Shown: positions 36,999 through 46,168 of the stretch, in pieces
How positions within the stretch are numbered: the stretch's first letter is position 1
Layout: each line of letters opens with the position of its first letter
NCBI GenBank assembly: GCA_019428855.1
Contig: JAHYJV010000005.1
Span: 1-52,470 of the forward strand
Source: Patescibacteria group bacterium
GTDB taxonomy: Bacteria > Patescibacteriota > Minisyncoccia > JAHIHE01 > JAGLIN01
Reading direction: 5' to 3'
DNA length: 52,470 nucleotides
Program-made: the position numbers and the translations under genes
The notes under the pieces: model-generated
What the model was told of the DNA's origin: nothing
The model's database searches: none
The model's input: the letters and a program-made list of their open reading frames with translations, nothing else

Positions 36999-38294
36999 TT
37001 ACCTCCCAAAACTCAAATAATTAAAACCGTTCTCAAGCATTATTTCAATATTAAAAATATTACGACCATCAATTATATTAGCCTCTAATAAATTTAGCTT
37101 AATCTTCTTTAAATCAGCTTGTTTGAATTCATCCCATTCAGTGGCGATAATTAAAAGATGACAATTTTCCAGAGCTTTGTACTTGTCCTTATGAAAAATA
37201 ATCTTATTCACAAATTCGCCTTCTTTTTCAAGTTTATCGTAATCAACTTTTGGATCATAAGTACTAATAGTTACCCCTTTTTCGTGAAATAATTTTATAA
37301 TATCAATTGCAGCCGATTCTCTCGTGTCATCTGTGTCTGGTTTATAAGAAAGCCCCCAAATACATATTCTTTTTTCTTTTAAATCACCCAACATATTTTC
37401 AGTTTTCGTAAGCACTAATTTTCGCTGATCATTATTAACTCTAATTACAGATTTTAGTAGCTTAAAATCATATTCATTACGAGCTGCAATATGATTTAGA
37501 GCTTTGACATCTTTTGGAAAACAACTTCCCCCATAACCGATACCAGCATTGAGAAATTTATTTCCAATTCGAGAATCAAGTCCCATGGCATAAGTCACCT
37601 CACTGATGTCCGCTCCTACTTTTTCACATATATTAGCAATTTCATTTACAAAAGAAATTTTAGTTGCCAAAAATGCATTACTCGCATATTTTATCATCTC
37701 GGCGGTTTCAATTTTGGTGTTAACAATTGGACAAGAAAATGATTCAAACAACTTATTCATTTTTTTTACAGAGTGCCGTGAATTTGAGCCGATAACAATT
37801 CTTTCTGGATTCATAAAATCATACAAAGCCCTACCCTCACTAAGAAATTCGGGATTAGAAACAATATCAAAATCACCTGCATACTTTTTCTTTATTATTT
37901 CTGCAACTAGTCTGCCAGTTCCAACAGGAACAGTGCTCTTGTTCACGATTATTGTATAATTTTTCAGATTTTTTCCAAGATCCTCTGCAACAGCCCTGAC
38001 ATAACTTAAATCTGCTTCTCCATTTTCTTTTTGCGGAGTTCCAACAGCAATAAATATTATTTCTCGGTCACTAACTGCACTTGCAGCCTCAACAGTAAAA
38101 CTGATTTTTTTCTTGTGCATGCCCTTCGTAATCAAATCCTGTAAACCCGGTTCGAAAAAAGGAACTATGCCCTTTTTTAATTGATCAATTTTTCCCTTAT
38201 CAATATCACAACAAATTACATCATTACCAAGTTCAGCCAAACATGCGGCCGTGACAAGCCCGACATAGCCAGAGCCAAATATTAAGATTTTCAT
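36999..38294 (-). CDS. ugd: UDP-glucose 6-dehydrogenase
   Basis: A 431-residue NAD-dependent enzyme that oxidises UDP-glucose twice to UDP-glucuronate. The Rossmann start MKILIFGSGYVGLVTAACLA, the block VNKSTVPVGTG, NPEFLSEGRALYDFMNPER and the catalytic cysteine in GYGGSCFPKDVKAL are all present. Its product is the substrate of the broken UDP-xylose synthase at 23734-24671, so the cell may now use UDP-glucuronate itself. A start ATG at 38294 is in the usual position for this family. Confidence 0.96.
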   Translation of the reverse strand: MKILIFGSGYVGLVTAACLAELGNDVICCDIDKGKIDQLKKGIVPFFEPGLQDLITKGMHKKKISFTVEAASAVSDREIIFIAVGTPQKENGEADLSYVRAVAEDLGKNLKNYTIIVNKSTVPVGTGRLVAEIIKKKYAGDFDIVSNPEFLSEGRALYDFMNPERIVIGSNSRHSVKKMNKLFESFSCPIVNTKIETAEMIKYASNAFLATKISFVNEIANICEKVGADISEVTYAMGLDSRIGNKFLNAGIGYGGSCFPKDVKALNHIAARNEYDFKLLKSVIRVNNDQRKLVLTKTENMLGDLKEKRICIWGLSYKPDTDDTRESAAIDIIKLFHEKGVTISTYDPKVDYDKLEKEGEFVNKIIFHKDKYKALENCHLLIIATEWDEFKQADLKKIKLNLLEANIIDGRNIFNIEIMLENGFNYLSFGR

Positions 38295-38383
38295 ATTTTC
38301 TATAACTTATTTTTTAAACACACGAGTTTAATGTTTTTTATTACCTTGAATTACGAACTATAAAAAAAATCAGAGATTCTTCT

Positions 38384-39736
38384 TTATCCAAAATATGGCA
38401 GGCTTTCAATTTTTTCAATCTCAGAATAATATATTAAGAGTATTTGAGAGAGCAGAACGGATAGAATTGCCCAGTAATAGATTAAGCGTTTGTCTTTGAT
38501 ATTATTTTTCTTGATAAACAAATTCACAATTTCATAAATTCCTAAACCAGCAACTATTTGAAATATAATCAAGACTGGTACAAGATATCGGAAAGAATAA
38601 GTTTTACTAAATAAAATGATAAATATAAAAAATGATAAAAAATAAAGATAAAGAACAACAGTTTCTTTCTCTTTATATATTTTATCCTTTATCTTCCTTA
38701 AAATCAAGCAGAAATAAACAATAAAGATGAGAATAACAAAAACATTAAATGACAGTAGAAAATCATCAGTCAAATATGAAAAGAGGACCTTGGTGCCAAT
38801 AAATGAATTGTGATTTTCAACAATAGCTCTTTGCGAGCTTTCTCTGGAAAGTAAAGACCAAACAGATCTCGGATTTGTTATAATAGTTGGTAAAAAAATA
38901 ATACTGGTCAGTATAAATACCAAAATCCAAGCTAAATATATGCATAAAATATGTCTTAATTCATTTATAAACCTCTTCACTCCTGATATTTGATTTACTC
39001 TATGAAACAATAAATTAAATGTATTACTGTAATAAATAATCGCAAAAAAAACGAAAGGGAGGAGGAATAAAGAAGACATTTTTGATAAAACGGCCCACGA
39101 TCCCAAAACTGCCGACATCACCAAGAATAATTTACCACCCTTTTTCCCTAAATAGATTATCAAGCACAAAATGCTTATAGTCGAAAACATACCGACAAAT
39201 TTGTCAGTGGGTGTTGTAAAATATACATAATACGGTGTAGTCACAATCAACAGTAACGAAAAGGTGATTTGCCACTTGTTAAACAAAAGCCTTCGAAGTA
39301 AGTAATAAAGTGCCAAAATAAATGATGTCATTATGGCCACGATAGGAATATTGAATAGGAAGCTTAAACCTCTGTAATTATGATAAATTTGCTGATTTTC
39401 CGTGGAACTATTAATTATATTATAACCCACGCCCGACACATTGAGCTCAGAAATTAAATTCACAATTATATTAAAATCATAATTAATAATTCTCATAAAT
39501 GGTCCAACTGCCCACATCACCATGACGCCAGGTTGAGAAGATTGGATGAGATTAGAAAATTGCAAACTTAAAATATCGTCCATAAAAAATCTTGAACGGT
39601 ACATCCAAAGAAGTTCATCAAGATTTAGAAAATTCATGGCATGTTTTGTCTTGAAATACACGACAAAAAAAATCCCAACAAAAAGAATTATTGACACTAG
39701 GATAAAATCATGCGAATTTAACTTCAAGAACTTCAT
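38384..39736 (-). CDS. GT-C-type membrane glycosyltransferase, paralogue 1
   Basis: A 450-residue polytopic protein with roughly ten membrane segments. After the first segment the loop holds NLDELLWMYRSRFF and SNLIQSSQPGVMVMWAVGP: an acidic pair shortly after the first helix, as in GT-C (ArnT/PMT-like) enzymes that use polyprenyl-phosphate sugars as donors on the outside of the membrane. The exact family is not recognised. The downstream neighbour is a clear paralogue with the same motif order, so one duplicated from the other. Confidence 0.7.
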   Translation of the reverse strand: MKFLKLNSHDFILVSIILFVGIFFVVYFKTKHAMNFLNLDELLWMYRSRFFMDDILSLQFSNLIQSSQPGVMVMWAVGPFMRIINYDFNIIVNLISELNVSGVGYNIINSSTENQQIYHNYRGLSFLFNIPIVAIMTSFILALYYLLRRLLFNKWQITFSLLLIVTTPYYVYFTTPTDKFVGMFSTISILCLIIYLGKKGGKLFLVMSAVLGSWAVLSKMSSLFLLPFVFFAIIYYSNTFNLLFHRVNQISGVKRFINELRHILCIYLAWILVFILTSIIFLPTIITNPRSVWSLLSRESSQRAIVENHNSFIGTKVLFSYLTDDFLLSFNVFVILIFIVYFCLILRKIKDKIYKEKETVVLYLYFLSFFIFIILFSKTYSFRYLVPVLIIFQIVAGLGIYEIVNLFIKKNNIKDKRLIYYWAILSVLLSQILLIYYSEIEKIESLPYFG

Positions 39737-39859
39737 GCGAATATTTTTTACTTGTTTAGTGTCGGAACCTCGGCAAGATAAAACTTCCTAACAATGTCTT
39801 TTTTTCGTAATATTGAAATGCCTCTGCTAAAATTTAAAAAAACTGTAACCCCGTTTTAC

Positions 39860-41188
39860 TCAAACATATTTAATTAAATAACCGCTTGTAATAATAAACC
39901 CAATTTGAAAAATCATAGCAATCAAATATATACTTATATAAAAGATGGACTTAAATTTCTCAATAATTCCGTTACTGCGAAATAATAACTCCACCGCTCC
40001 GTATAAACCGACTGCTGAAATGACGGTCACTATAGTAAAAATAGGAGACATAAATCTTACATCATGATTTTTGCTCATCAAAGTAACCATAACCACGAAA
40101 GCTATGCTATAAGCAATAATTGAGTTAATATGCTTAGTTGGTAATTCATTAAAAATAAATCTATATTTTTTATTTAATTTTAAATATATAAAAGAGATAA
40201 AAGCTAATACTGAAATTTGTGTCATATATCCCATAACAACAGAGGTTAGTTGTTTTACATAATCAAAAAATATTCTGTTGGTATAAGCACTAATGTTAGT
40301 ATTTTGTTCGAAAACATCTTCCGCCTTAAAGAATAAAGCTAAAACTTCCTCAGGGTTAGTTATAATCGATGGTAAAAAAATAATGCAGGTTATTGTAAAA
40401 ACCAAGAACCACCATAATAAATTTTTTAATATCTCCCTAATCTTCTTTTTATTCAGAGGCCATTTATAATATATAAATAACGCTAAAAAAAATGGAAGCA
40501 GGAATAGGCCAGATAATTTTGCTAACACCGCCCAAGATGCAAAAACTGCCGAAAAAATTAAATATTTCATATCTCTTTTTTCCGAAAGATGCACTAACAT
40601 TGTCAAAAAACTTAAAGTCATAAACACATTTAGCATCTTATCACTCGGAGTTATCCAGTAGTACAAGAAAACGGCAGTCACGAGAAATAACAAAGAAAAC
40701 ATTGCAATAACTTGGTTAAATTTTAATTTTCGTAGCAGATAGTAAAATGATATAAAAAAAACAACCATTAAAGTAAATAATGGCACATTAAAAGCAAAGC
40801 TTATTGTTTCATAGACTCGGTATATTTCAGGATTATTCGCATTCGTAACGCTATTAAAATCTAAACCATTTGCATCAGCTTCGACAATTCTTCTTGAGAT
40901 ATCGGTAAAATCAAAATCAATGAATTTCATCAAAAAGCCATTAAACCAAAAGACAGTTATTCCCGGTTGTGCTGATTGAATCAACCCAGAAAAATCAAAT
41001 ACTAATATCTTATCCCAAAAAACTCTTGATCTTTGAAGCCATAACATTTCATCCAAACTGGCAAATGTCCAAAAATTATTTAATTTGAACACAGCTACCA
41101 CAAAAAAACCAGAAAATATTACGAGAAGCACACCTACAAATTCCTCTAATTTTTTTAAGTTTGAATTAAAATTAGATATTAAATTCAT
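39860..41188 (-). CDS. GT-C-type membrane glycosyltransferase, paralogue 2
   Basis: A 442-residue polytopic protein, paralogous to the gene at 38384. It has SLDEMLWLQRSRVFWDKIL and FSGLIQSAQPGITVFWFNGF after the first membrane segment, matching the paralogue's positions, then ISFAFNVPLFTLMVVFFISF and about eight more hydrophobic segments. The acidic pair and layout suggest a GT-C fold enzyme using a lipid-linked sugar. It is the first minus-strand gene of the polysaccharide locus, 45 bases downstream of the tRNA-Leu. Confidence 0.7.
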   Translation of the reverse strand: MNLISNFNSNLKKLEEFVGVLLVIFSGFFVVAVFKLNNFWTFASLDEMLWLQRSRVFWDKILVFDFSGLIQSAQPGITVFWFNGFLMKFIDFDFTDISRRIVEADANGLDFNSVTNANNPEIYRVYETISFAFNVPLFTLMVVFFISFYYLLRKLKFNQVIAMFSLLFLVTAVFLYYWITPSDKMLNVFMTLSFLTMLVHLSEKRDMKYLIFSAVFASWAVLAKLSGLFLLPFFLALFIYYKWPLNKKKIREILKNLLWWFLVFTITCIIFLPSIITNPEEVLALFFKAEDVFEQNTNISAYTNRIFFDYVKQLTSVVMGYMTQISVLAFISFIYLKLNKKYRFIFNELPTKHINSIIAYSIAFVVMVTLMSKNHDVRFMSPIFTIVTVISAVGLYGAVELLFRSNGIIEKFKSIFYISIYLIAMIFQIGFIITSGYLIKYV

Positions 41189-41232
41189 AATAATATTTCT
41201 TTATCGTAATATAGATGTTTCATATTAACTTG

Positions 41233-41312
41233 TACAGGCGGTGGGAGTCGAACCCACAATCCGAGGAACATGGTCCTAAACCATGCGCGTATGCCAATTC
41301 CGCCACGCCTGC
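41233..41312 (-). tRNA. tRNA-Leu (anticodon UAG)
   Basis: On the minus strand the gene starts GCAGGCG TGGCGGAATTGG and ends CGCCTGT A. The anticodon stem-loop reads CATGGTTTAGGACCATG with TAG as anticodon; the T arm contains GGGTTCGACTCCC. A long variable arm fits a type II tRNA. The 3' CCA is not encoded (A is followed by CAAG). Confidence 0.92.
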
Positions 41313-41371
41313 TCAAAAATTCAACAATATCTTAATAATATACTAATACAAAAAAAAATCAAGTGCCCCTC

Positions 41372-42298
41372 TTATCTCCTTTTCGAATGAAACTTTGTGT
41401 GAATATCCTTGAGATGTTTATTTGTAATGTGAGTATATATCTGGGTGGTGGTGATGCTGGAGTGTCCCAACAGAGATTGAACCGATCTGATATCTGCTCC
41501 ATTGACCAACAAATCCGTGGCAAAGCTATGTCTCAAAGTGTGCGGAGTCACCCTTTTTACAATCCCCGCTCGAATTGCGTATTTTCTGACAATCCTCTGA
41601 ATGCTTCTTGGTGTCAGTCTCATTTGCTTCTCCTTTTTACCATCAACATTTTTTGGTTTTTTTATATTAATAAACAAAGCAGGATCCACATCCTTTCTCT
41701 TGCTTAAATACTTTTTGATGGCATTCTTGGCCGATTCAGAAATAAATACTAAACGAATTTTTTCTCCTTTCCCTCTCACTGAAAATTCTCCACTTTTCAA
41801 ATTAACATTTTCACAGTCCAAATTTGAAATTTCACTGACTCTCAACCCCGTTGAAAACAAAAGTTCCAAAATTGCCCGATCTCTTAAATCAGAAATTTTA
41901 TTCCCTGACACTGCCTCAATGAGTCTCATTACCTCCTCTGTTTCCAAAAATTCCACTTCTCTTTCATGACTTTTACCAAGTTCAATTTTTTCACCAGAAA
42001 GAGTTTCAATGTCTCTTTTTGCTAGATACTTCAAAAAACCACGCAAAGCAATAACATAATAATCTTGCGTAACCTTTTTTAAGCCTTTTTCTTTATCATC
42101 TTTATACCTGTTCAAATATAATCGATACTTTCTTACAATTTCAGCTGTGATTTGTGCTGGATGAGCTAATTTTGACCAATTGAGAAAGGAACAAAGATAA
42201 TGATCGTAATTACGAATTGTGAGCTGTGATCGATTCCTCTCAATTTCCAAATACTCCAGAAATTCGTTCTTCAGTGTTCGCAGTTTATTAGTTGACAT
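41372..42298 (-). CDS. xerC: tyrosine recombinase, XerC/XerD type
   Basis: A 308-residue site-specific recombinase. The N-terminal SAM-like domain starts FLEYLEIERNRSQLTIRNYD. The catalytic domain has the first Arg in STGLRVSEISNL, HTLRHSFATDLL (H-x-x-R), LLGHSSITTTQIYTHI with the second His and the nucleophilic Tyr. All catalytic residues are present. The size and the lack of neighbouring phage genes suggest the chromosome-dimer-resolution recombinase instead of a prophage integrase; it lies 59 bases from tRNA-Leu, so an integrative role cannot be fully excluded. Confidence 0.9.
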   Translation of the reverse strand: MSTNKLRTLKNEFLEYLEIERNRSQLTIRNYDHYLCSFLNWSKLAHPAQITAEIVRKYRLYLNRYKDDKEKGLKKVTQDYYVIALRGFLKYLAKRDIETLSGEKIELGKSHEREVEFLETEEVMRLIEAVSGNKISDLRDRAILELLFSTGLRVSEISNLDCENVNLKSGEFSVRGKGEKIRLVFISESAKNAIKKYLSKRKDVDPALFINIKKPKNVDGKKEKQMRLTPRSIQRIVRKYAIRAGIVKRVTPHTLRHSFATDLLVNGADIRSVQSLLGHSSITTTQIYTHITNKHLKDIHTKFHSKRR

Positions 42299-42469
42299 AA
42301 GTATAAATTATTGTTATTATAAAGTGCGTGTAAATAAATCAGGAGCAAAGCAAATTAGAAAAATTTTTTGCCCTTCAGAGCCTTAAATGAGGTTTTTTAT
42401 TTTACAAACAGCCCAGCTAATTTTTCCAGGCGATTGCTTCTATCTACATTTTACGACATAATTAATTAC

Positions 42470-42594
42470 TTGTCTAATAAGTAACTTTGTGCTATTATAT
42501 AGACAGTCCGATATTTTGTTTTCACCGAACAACAGAATTTCCAGACAATAAACAATCTTGTTGTCTTGTTCATGTTTGATGTAGGCGTATCTAC
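42470..42594 (+). promoter_or_regulatory. promoter and possible autoregulatory leader of rpsO
   Basis: TTGTCT 42470-42475 and TATTAT 42493-42498 are 17 bases apart. The leader of roughly 115 bases contains short stems: AGACAA 42543-42548 with TTGTCT 42561-42566, and GTAG 42581-42584 with CTAC 42591-42594. S15 represses its own translation through such leaders in several bacteria; that function here is inference. Confidence 0.45.
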
Positions 42595-42621
42595 AAACAA
42601 TTTAACTAAATAAATAAAACA

Positions 42622-42936
42622 ATGATCAAAAAAGAAAAGAAAAGAAAGCTAATCAGCACATTTGGAGTTCACAAAGAAGACACTGGTTCTTCTGATGTTC
42701 AAATTGCCATATTAACAGAAAGAATTAAAGAGCTTACCTCTCATCTAAAAGATAATCACAAAGATAATCACTCCCGCCGAGGACTTTTACAAATGGTAGC
42801 AAAAAGAAAAAAACTCCTCAAAGATATTCAAGGTCGTGACCAAGACAGATATGAAAAAATCGTAAAATCACTCAAACTCAAAGCAGCTAAATCACTTATC
42901 AAAGCTGATGATTCAAAAAAAGAAGACAAAAAATAG
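42622..42936 (+). CDS. rpsO: 30S ribosomal protein S15
   Basis: A 104-residue ribosomal protein that binds the central domain of 16S rRNA early in small-subunit assembly. The core KEDTGSSDVQIAILTERIKE, TSHLKDNHKDNHSRRGLLQM and KRKKLLKDIQGRDQDRYEKI is canonical. It is about 15 residues longer than usual because of a Lys/Asp-rich C-terminal tail (KAAKSLIKADDSKKEDKK). The rpsO-then-pnp order seen here, with two short genes in between, is ancestral in many bacteria. Confidence 0.95.
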   Translation: MIKKEKKRKLISTFGVHKEDTGSSDVQIAILTERIKELTSHLKDNHKDNHSRRGLLQMVAKRKKLLKDIQGRDQDRYEKIVKSLKLKAAKSLIKADDSKKEDKK

Positions 42937-42967
42937 TATTCCTATTATCAAAGAAGAATTTGATTAC

Positions 42968-43471
42968 ATGAGTTTGAAGCACAAAGACCAAAGAATAGGT
43001 GTTTTTGTTGATGCTCAAAATATGTATCATAGTGCCAGAAATATATTTCAAGCTCGTGTTAATTTCAAAAATGTCCTTGAAGCTGCCGTTGCGGGGAGAA
43101 TTTTAATTCGAGCAATTACTTATGTCATCAAAACTGAAAGTGGAGAAGAAAAATCTTTTTTTGAAGCCATGGAAAAACTGGGTTTTGAAATAAAAGAAAA
43201 AGATTTGCAAATTTTCCCTGGAGGACAGAAAAAGGCTGATTGGGATGTAGGATTAGCTGTTGATACCATCAAGCTTGCCGACAAACTTGATGTTGTCGTG
43301 ATTGTTTCTGGAGACGGAGATTATGAACCTCTCGTAGAATATTTAAAGATTAATAAAGGTTGTCGAGTTGAAACGGTTGCCTTCGGAGAAAGCACCTCTG
43401 CCAAACTCAGAGATGTGGCAGATGAATTCATGGATTTAAGCAAAGATAAGAAGAGATTTTTAATAAAATAG
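42968..43471 (+). CDS. NYN-domain (LabA/DUF88) putative RNase
   Basis: A 167-residue PIN-like NYN-domain protein. The acidic residues lie in RIGVFVDAQNMYHSARN, KADWDVGLAVDTIKLAD and VVVIVSGDGDYEPLVEYLK, the order of the LabA/DUF88 family, which are probable metal-dependent ribonucleases. I choose the ATG at 42968; the frame extends to 42908 inside rpsO but without typical sequence. Its position between rpsO and pnp is compatible with a role in RNA turnover. Confidence 0.82.
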   Translation: MSLKHKDQRIGVFVDAQNMYHSARNIFQARVNFKNVLEAAVAGRILIRAITYVIKTESGEEKSFFEAMEKLGFEIKEKDLQIFPGGQKKADWDVGLAVDTIKLADKLDVVVIVSGDGDYEPLVEYLKINKGCRVETVAFGESTSAKLRDVADEFMDLSKDKKRFLIK

Positions 43472-43520
43472 TTTTGATATTGTAATTTTATAACTATCAA
43501 ATCTATGAATCAAAAAACCT

Positions 43521-43697
43521 ATGTTTGATAAAACAAAAGAAAAAATTAAGAAGAAGATAAAAATAATGAAAAAGGCAGCTTTTTTGGCTTTTATTTCATA
43601 TATTTATGACAAGGTGGCAAACAGAAAAGATAAAAAGAAATTTATCGAAGATGTGGAGTATAAAGTGGAAAAAAAAGATTTTGATAAATTGAAATAA
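43521..43697 (+). CDS. small basic protein, 58 residues
   Basis: An ORF of 58 codons starting MFDKTKEKIKKKIKIMKKAA and ending EKKDFDKLK. About one third of the residues are Lys. A short hydrophobic stretch AAFLAFISYIY at 19-29 follows the basic N-terminus and could be an amphipathic or peripheral membrane helix. No family recognised. It follows the NYN gene by 49 bases and keeps a clean frame, so I consider it likely to be real but not proven. Confidence 0.45.
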   Translation: MFDKTKEKIKKKIKIMKKAAFLAFISYIYDKVANRKDKKKFIEDVEYKVEKKDFDKLK

Positions 43698-43872
43698 ACA
43701 ATTTTTATTTTCTAATTTACCCGGCAGTGATGTGAGATACAAGTATGCGAAATGAAAAAATCGCTTGAAATATCATGTGCTGATAATAAGAATATAAAAA
43801 TAAAAATAGGAAAGAGGTTCCTTTATTTCTCTCATCGCTTAGAATAACAAATGGAAAATATACAAAGCGGAA

Positions 43873-43917
43873 TTCAGATTTCAATTTTTAAAGTTTTTTT
43901 ACAAATTGAAATCTGAA
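43873..43917 (+). other. 15-bp perfect stem-loop upstream of pnp
   Basis: TTCAGATTTCAATTT at 43873-43887 is the exact complement of 43903-43917, with a 15-base A/T-rich loop. No proper T-run follows, so it is not a classical terminator; it could be part of the pnp leader or an independent repeat. The rest of 43698-43970 holds REP-like sequence only. Confidence 0.5.
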
Positions 43918-43970
43918 CTTCAGAAAAAATATTTTGCAGTTTAGAATAAATAATAATTAAAAAATTAATC

Positions 43971-44052
43971 AATTTGCTGGGCTTTAAACAGTTAGATTAA
44001 AATATTGTTTTTAAAAAAACAATATTGTCTAGAGTTTGCAACTCAGCAAATT
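43971..44052 (+). promoter_or_regulatory. structured 5' leader of pnp
   Basis: AATTTGCTG at 43971-43979 pairs with CAGCAAATT at 44044-44052 immediately before the Shine-Dalgarno AAAGGAAAA. Enclosed is a 12-bp perfect hairpin AATATTGTTTTT with AAAAACAATATT (about 44001-44026). E. coli pnp is autoregulated by RNase III cleavage and PNPase degradation of such a leader duplex; the nested stem here suggests a similar control. Confidence 0.5.
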
Positions 44053-44067
44053 AAAGGAAAATCAAAA

Positions 44068-46149
44068 ATGGAAGTGCAAACATTTAAAAAAGAAATTGCG
44101 GGACGAGAATTAATCATTGAAACTGGCAAGCTTGCGGGACAAACAAATGGGGCAGTGACAGTGCAATATGGCGACACCGTGCTTTTGGCCACAGCAGTGA
44201 TGAGCGACAGACAAAGAGAGGGGATTAATTATTTTCCCTTGATGGTGGATTATGAAGAGAGGCTTTATGCGGCTGGAAAAATAAAGGGAAGTCGATTTAT
44301 GAAAAGAGAAGGAAGACCGACTGACGAAGCAGTTCTTTCAGGAAGAATGGTTGATCGAATTTTACGACCACTTTTTAATGGACGAATCCGAAATGACATT
44401 CAAGTAGTTATCACAATTTTATCAGTAGATCAAGAAAATGACGCTGATTTTTGTGCTATTGTGGGGGCTTCTATGGCACTCGCAATTTCTGATATCCCCT
44501 GGAACGGTCCAGTTGGAGTAGTTCGCGTAGCAAAAGTGGATGGCACGATTGTTGCTAACCCTACCTACGACCAAAGAGTTCAAAGCCCATATGAAATAAT
44601 TATTGCTGGAAAAGCCGACAAAATTAATATGGTTGAAGCTGGAGCAAAAGAAGCTCCCGAAGTAGATATTATAGAAGCTTTTAAATTTGCCGAACAATAT
44701 ATCAAAGATTTAACCGATTTTCAAATTGAGATTGTTTCTCAAATTGGAAAAACAAAAAAAGAAGTAAAACTCGTTCAAGCCGACAAGGAAACAGAAGAAG
44801 CCATCCGACAATTTCTTTCTCCGAAAGTTTATGACCTCAATTTCAACACTTCCAAAGAAGAACAAGAGACGAAAAGAGAGGAATTTAACAAAGAGTTGAA
44901 AGAATTTGTGGTTGAAAAATTTGGAGCAGAAGTGATGTCAGTTGCACGAATTATTGAAGAAGAGGAAACGGATACTCTGATGCACAAGAGTATTCTTCAA
45001 GACGACAAAAGACCTGACGGCCGAAAGATGGATGAAGTAAGAGCAATCAGTTCAGAGGTCGGACTTTTGCCACGAACTCATGGTTCGGGACTTTTCAACA
45101 GGGGAGCAACACAAGCTTTAACGGTGGCAACACTGGGAGCTCCAGGAGATGAACAAACTCTTGATGGTATGGAAGAAAATGGCACGAAGAGATTTATGCA
45201 TCATTATTCATTTCCTGCTTATTCTGTCGGAGAAGTTGCTCCAAACCGAGGTCCAGGCAGAAGAGAAATTGGTCACGGTGCTCTGGCTGAAAAAGCACTA
45301 GCTTGTATGATTCCCAATAAAGAAAGTTTCCCTTATACCATCAGACTTGTGTCTGAAATTCTTTCTTCTAACGGATCTTCATCAATGGCAAGCGTCTGCG
45401 GCAGTACGCTGTCTTTAATGGATGCTGGAGTTCCAATTGCGAGGCCGGTAGCTGGAATTGCCATGGGCTTAATTACAGGCCAAAATGGTGAATATAAATT
45501 ATTAACAGACATTCAGGGTCCAGAAGACCATTACGGAGATATGGATTTTAAAATTGCAGGAACTGAAATTGGAATTAATGCTTTACAAATGGATGTCAAG
45601 TTAGAAGGCATCACAATCACTATTATTGAAGAAGCACTATTGGCCGCTCGAAAGGCAAGAATGCATATTATTGGCATTATGAATAATTCAATAGCCAAAC
45701 CGCGAGAAAACTTATCTCAATATGCACCAAGAATTACCACTCTGCAAATTAACCCAGAAAAAATTAGAGATGTCATCGGACCCGGCGGAAAAATTATAAA
45801 TGAAATTATAGCGGCAACTGATGTAGCAATTGACATCGAAGATGACGGTCTTGTATTAATAACTGGAAAAAATGCTGGTGGAGCCAAGAAAGCTGAAGAA
45901 TGGATAAAAAACCTCACCAGAGAAATTGTAGCTGGAGAAATTTTCGAAGGAACAGTTGTTAAGATTATGGACTTTGGAGCATTTGTGGAACTTCTTCCTG
46001 GTAAAGATGGACTGGTTCATATTTCAGAACTTGCCGAAGGACGCGTTGAAAAGGTTGGAGATGTTGTCAAAGTTGGAGATATTATCAAGGTTAAAGTCAA
46101 GGAAATTGACAACCAAGGAAGAATAAACTTAACTCACAAAAGAATTTAA
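44068..46149 (+). CDS. pnp: polyribonucleotide nucleotidyltransferase (PNPase)
   Basis: A 693-residue 3'-5' phosphorolytic exoribonuclease. It has two RNase PH domains: the first begins AGRELIIETGKLAGQTNGAV with GRPTDEAVLSGRMVDRILRP; the second has KRPDGRKMDEVRAISSEVGL and the catalytic-site SNGSSSMASVCGSTLSLMDA. A KH domain (INPEKIRDVIGPGGKIINEI) and a C-terminal S1 domain (GTVVKIMDFGAFVELLPGKD) follow. Full length. The true start is the ATG at 44068 behind AAAGGAAAA; the frame extends 21 codons upstream through the leader hairpin, which is not coding. Confidence 0.97.
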   Translation: MEVQTFKKEIAGRELIIETGKLAGQTNGAVTVQYGDTVLLATAVMSDRQREGINYFPLMVDYEERLYAAGKIKGSRFMKREGRPTDEAVLSGRMVDRILRPLFNGRIRNDIQVVITILSVDQENDADFCAIVGASMALAISDIPWNGPVGVVRVAKVDGTIVANPTYDQRVQSPYEIIIAGKADKINMVEAGAKEAPEVDIIEAFKFAEQYIKDLTDFQIEIVSQIGKTKKEVKLVQADKETEEAIRQFLSPKVYDLNFNTSKEEQETKREEFNKELKEFVVEKFGAEVMSVARIIEEEETDTLMHKSILQDDKRPDGRKMDEVRAISSEVGLLPRTHGSGLFNRGATQALTVATLGAPGDEQTLDGMEENGTKRFMHHYSFPAYSVGEVAPNRGPGRREIGHGALAEKALACMIPNKESFPYTIRLVSEILSSNGSSSMASVCGSTLSLMDAGVPIARPVAGIAMGLITGQNGEYKLLTDIQGPEDHYGDMDFKIAGTEIGINALQMDVKLEGITITIIEEALLAARKARMHIIGIMNNSIAKPRENLSQYAPRITTLQINPEKIRDVIGPGGKIINEIIAATDVAIDIEDDGLVLITGKNAGGAKKAEEWIKNLTREIVAGEIFEGTVVKIMDFGAFVELLPGKDGLVHISELAEGRVEKVGDVVKVGDIIKVKVKEIDNQGRINLTHKRI

Positions 46150-46168
46150 ATTTTTTAACTGATTTTTT

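Noticed and set aside
41233-42298. Integrative element at tRNA-Leu with the Xer-type recombinase
   Set aside because: No duplicate of the tRNA 3' end was found, no phage or plasmid genes are linked, and the recombinase looks like the housekeeping type.
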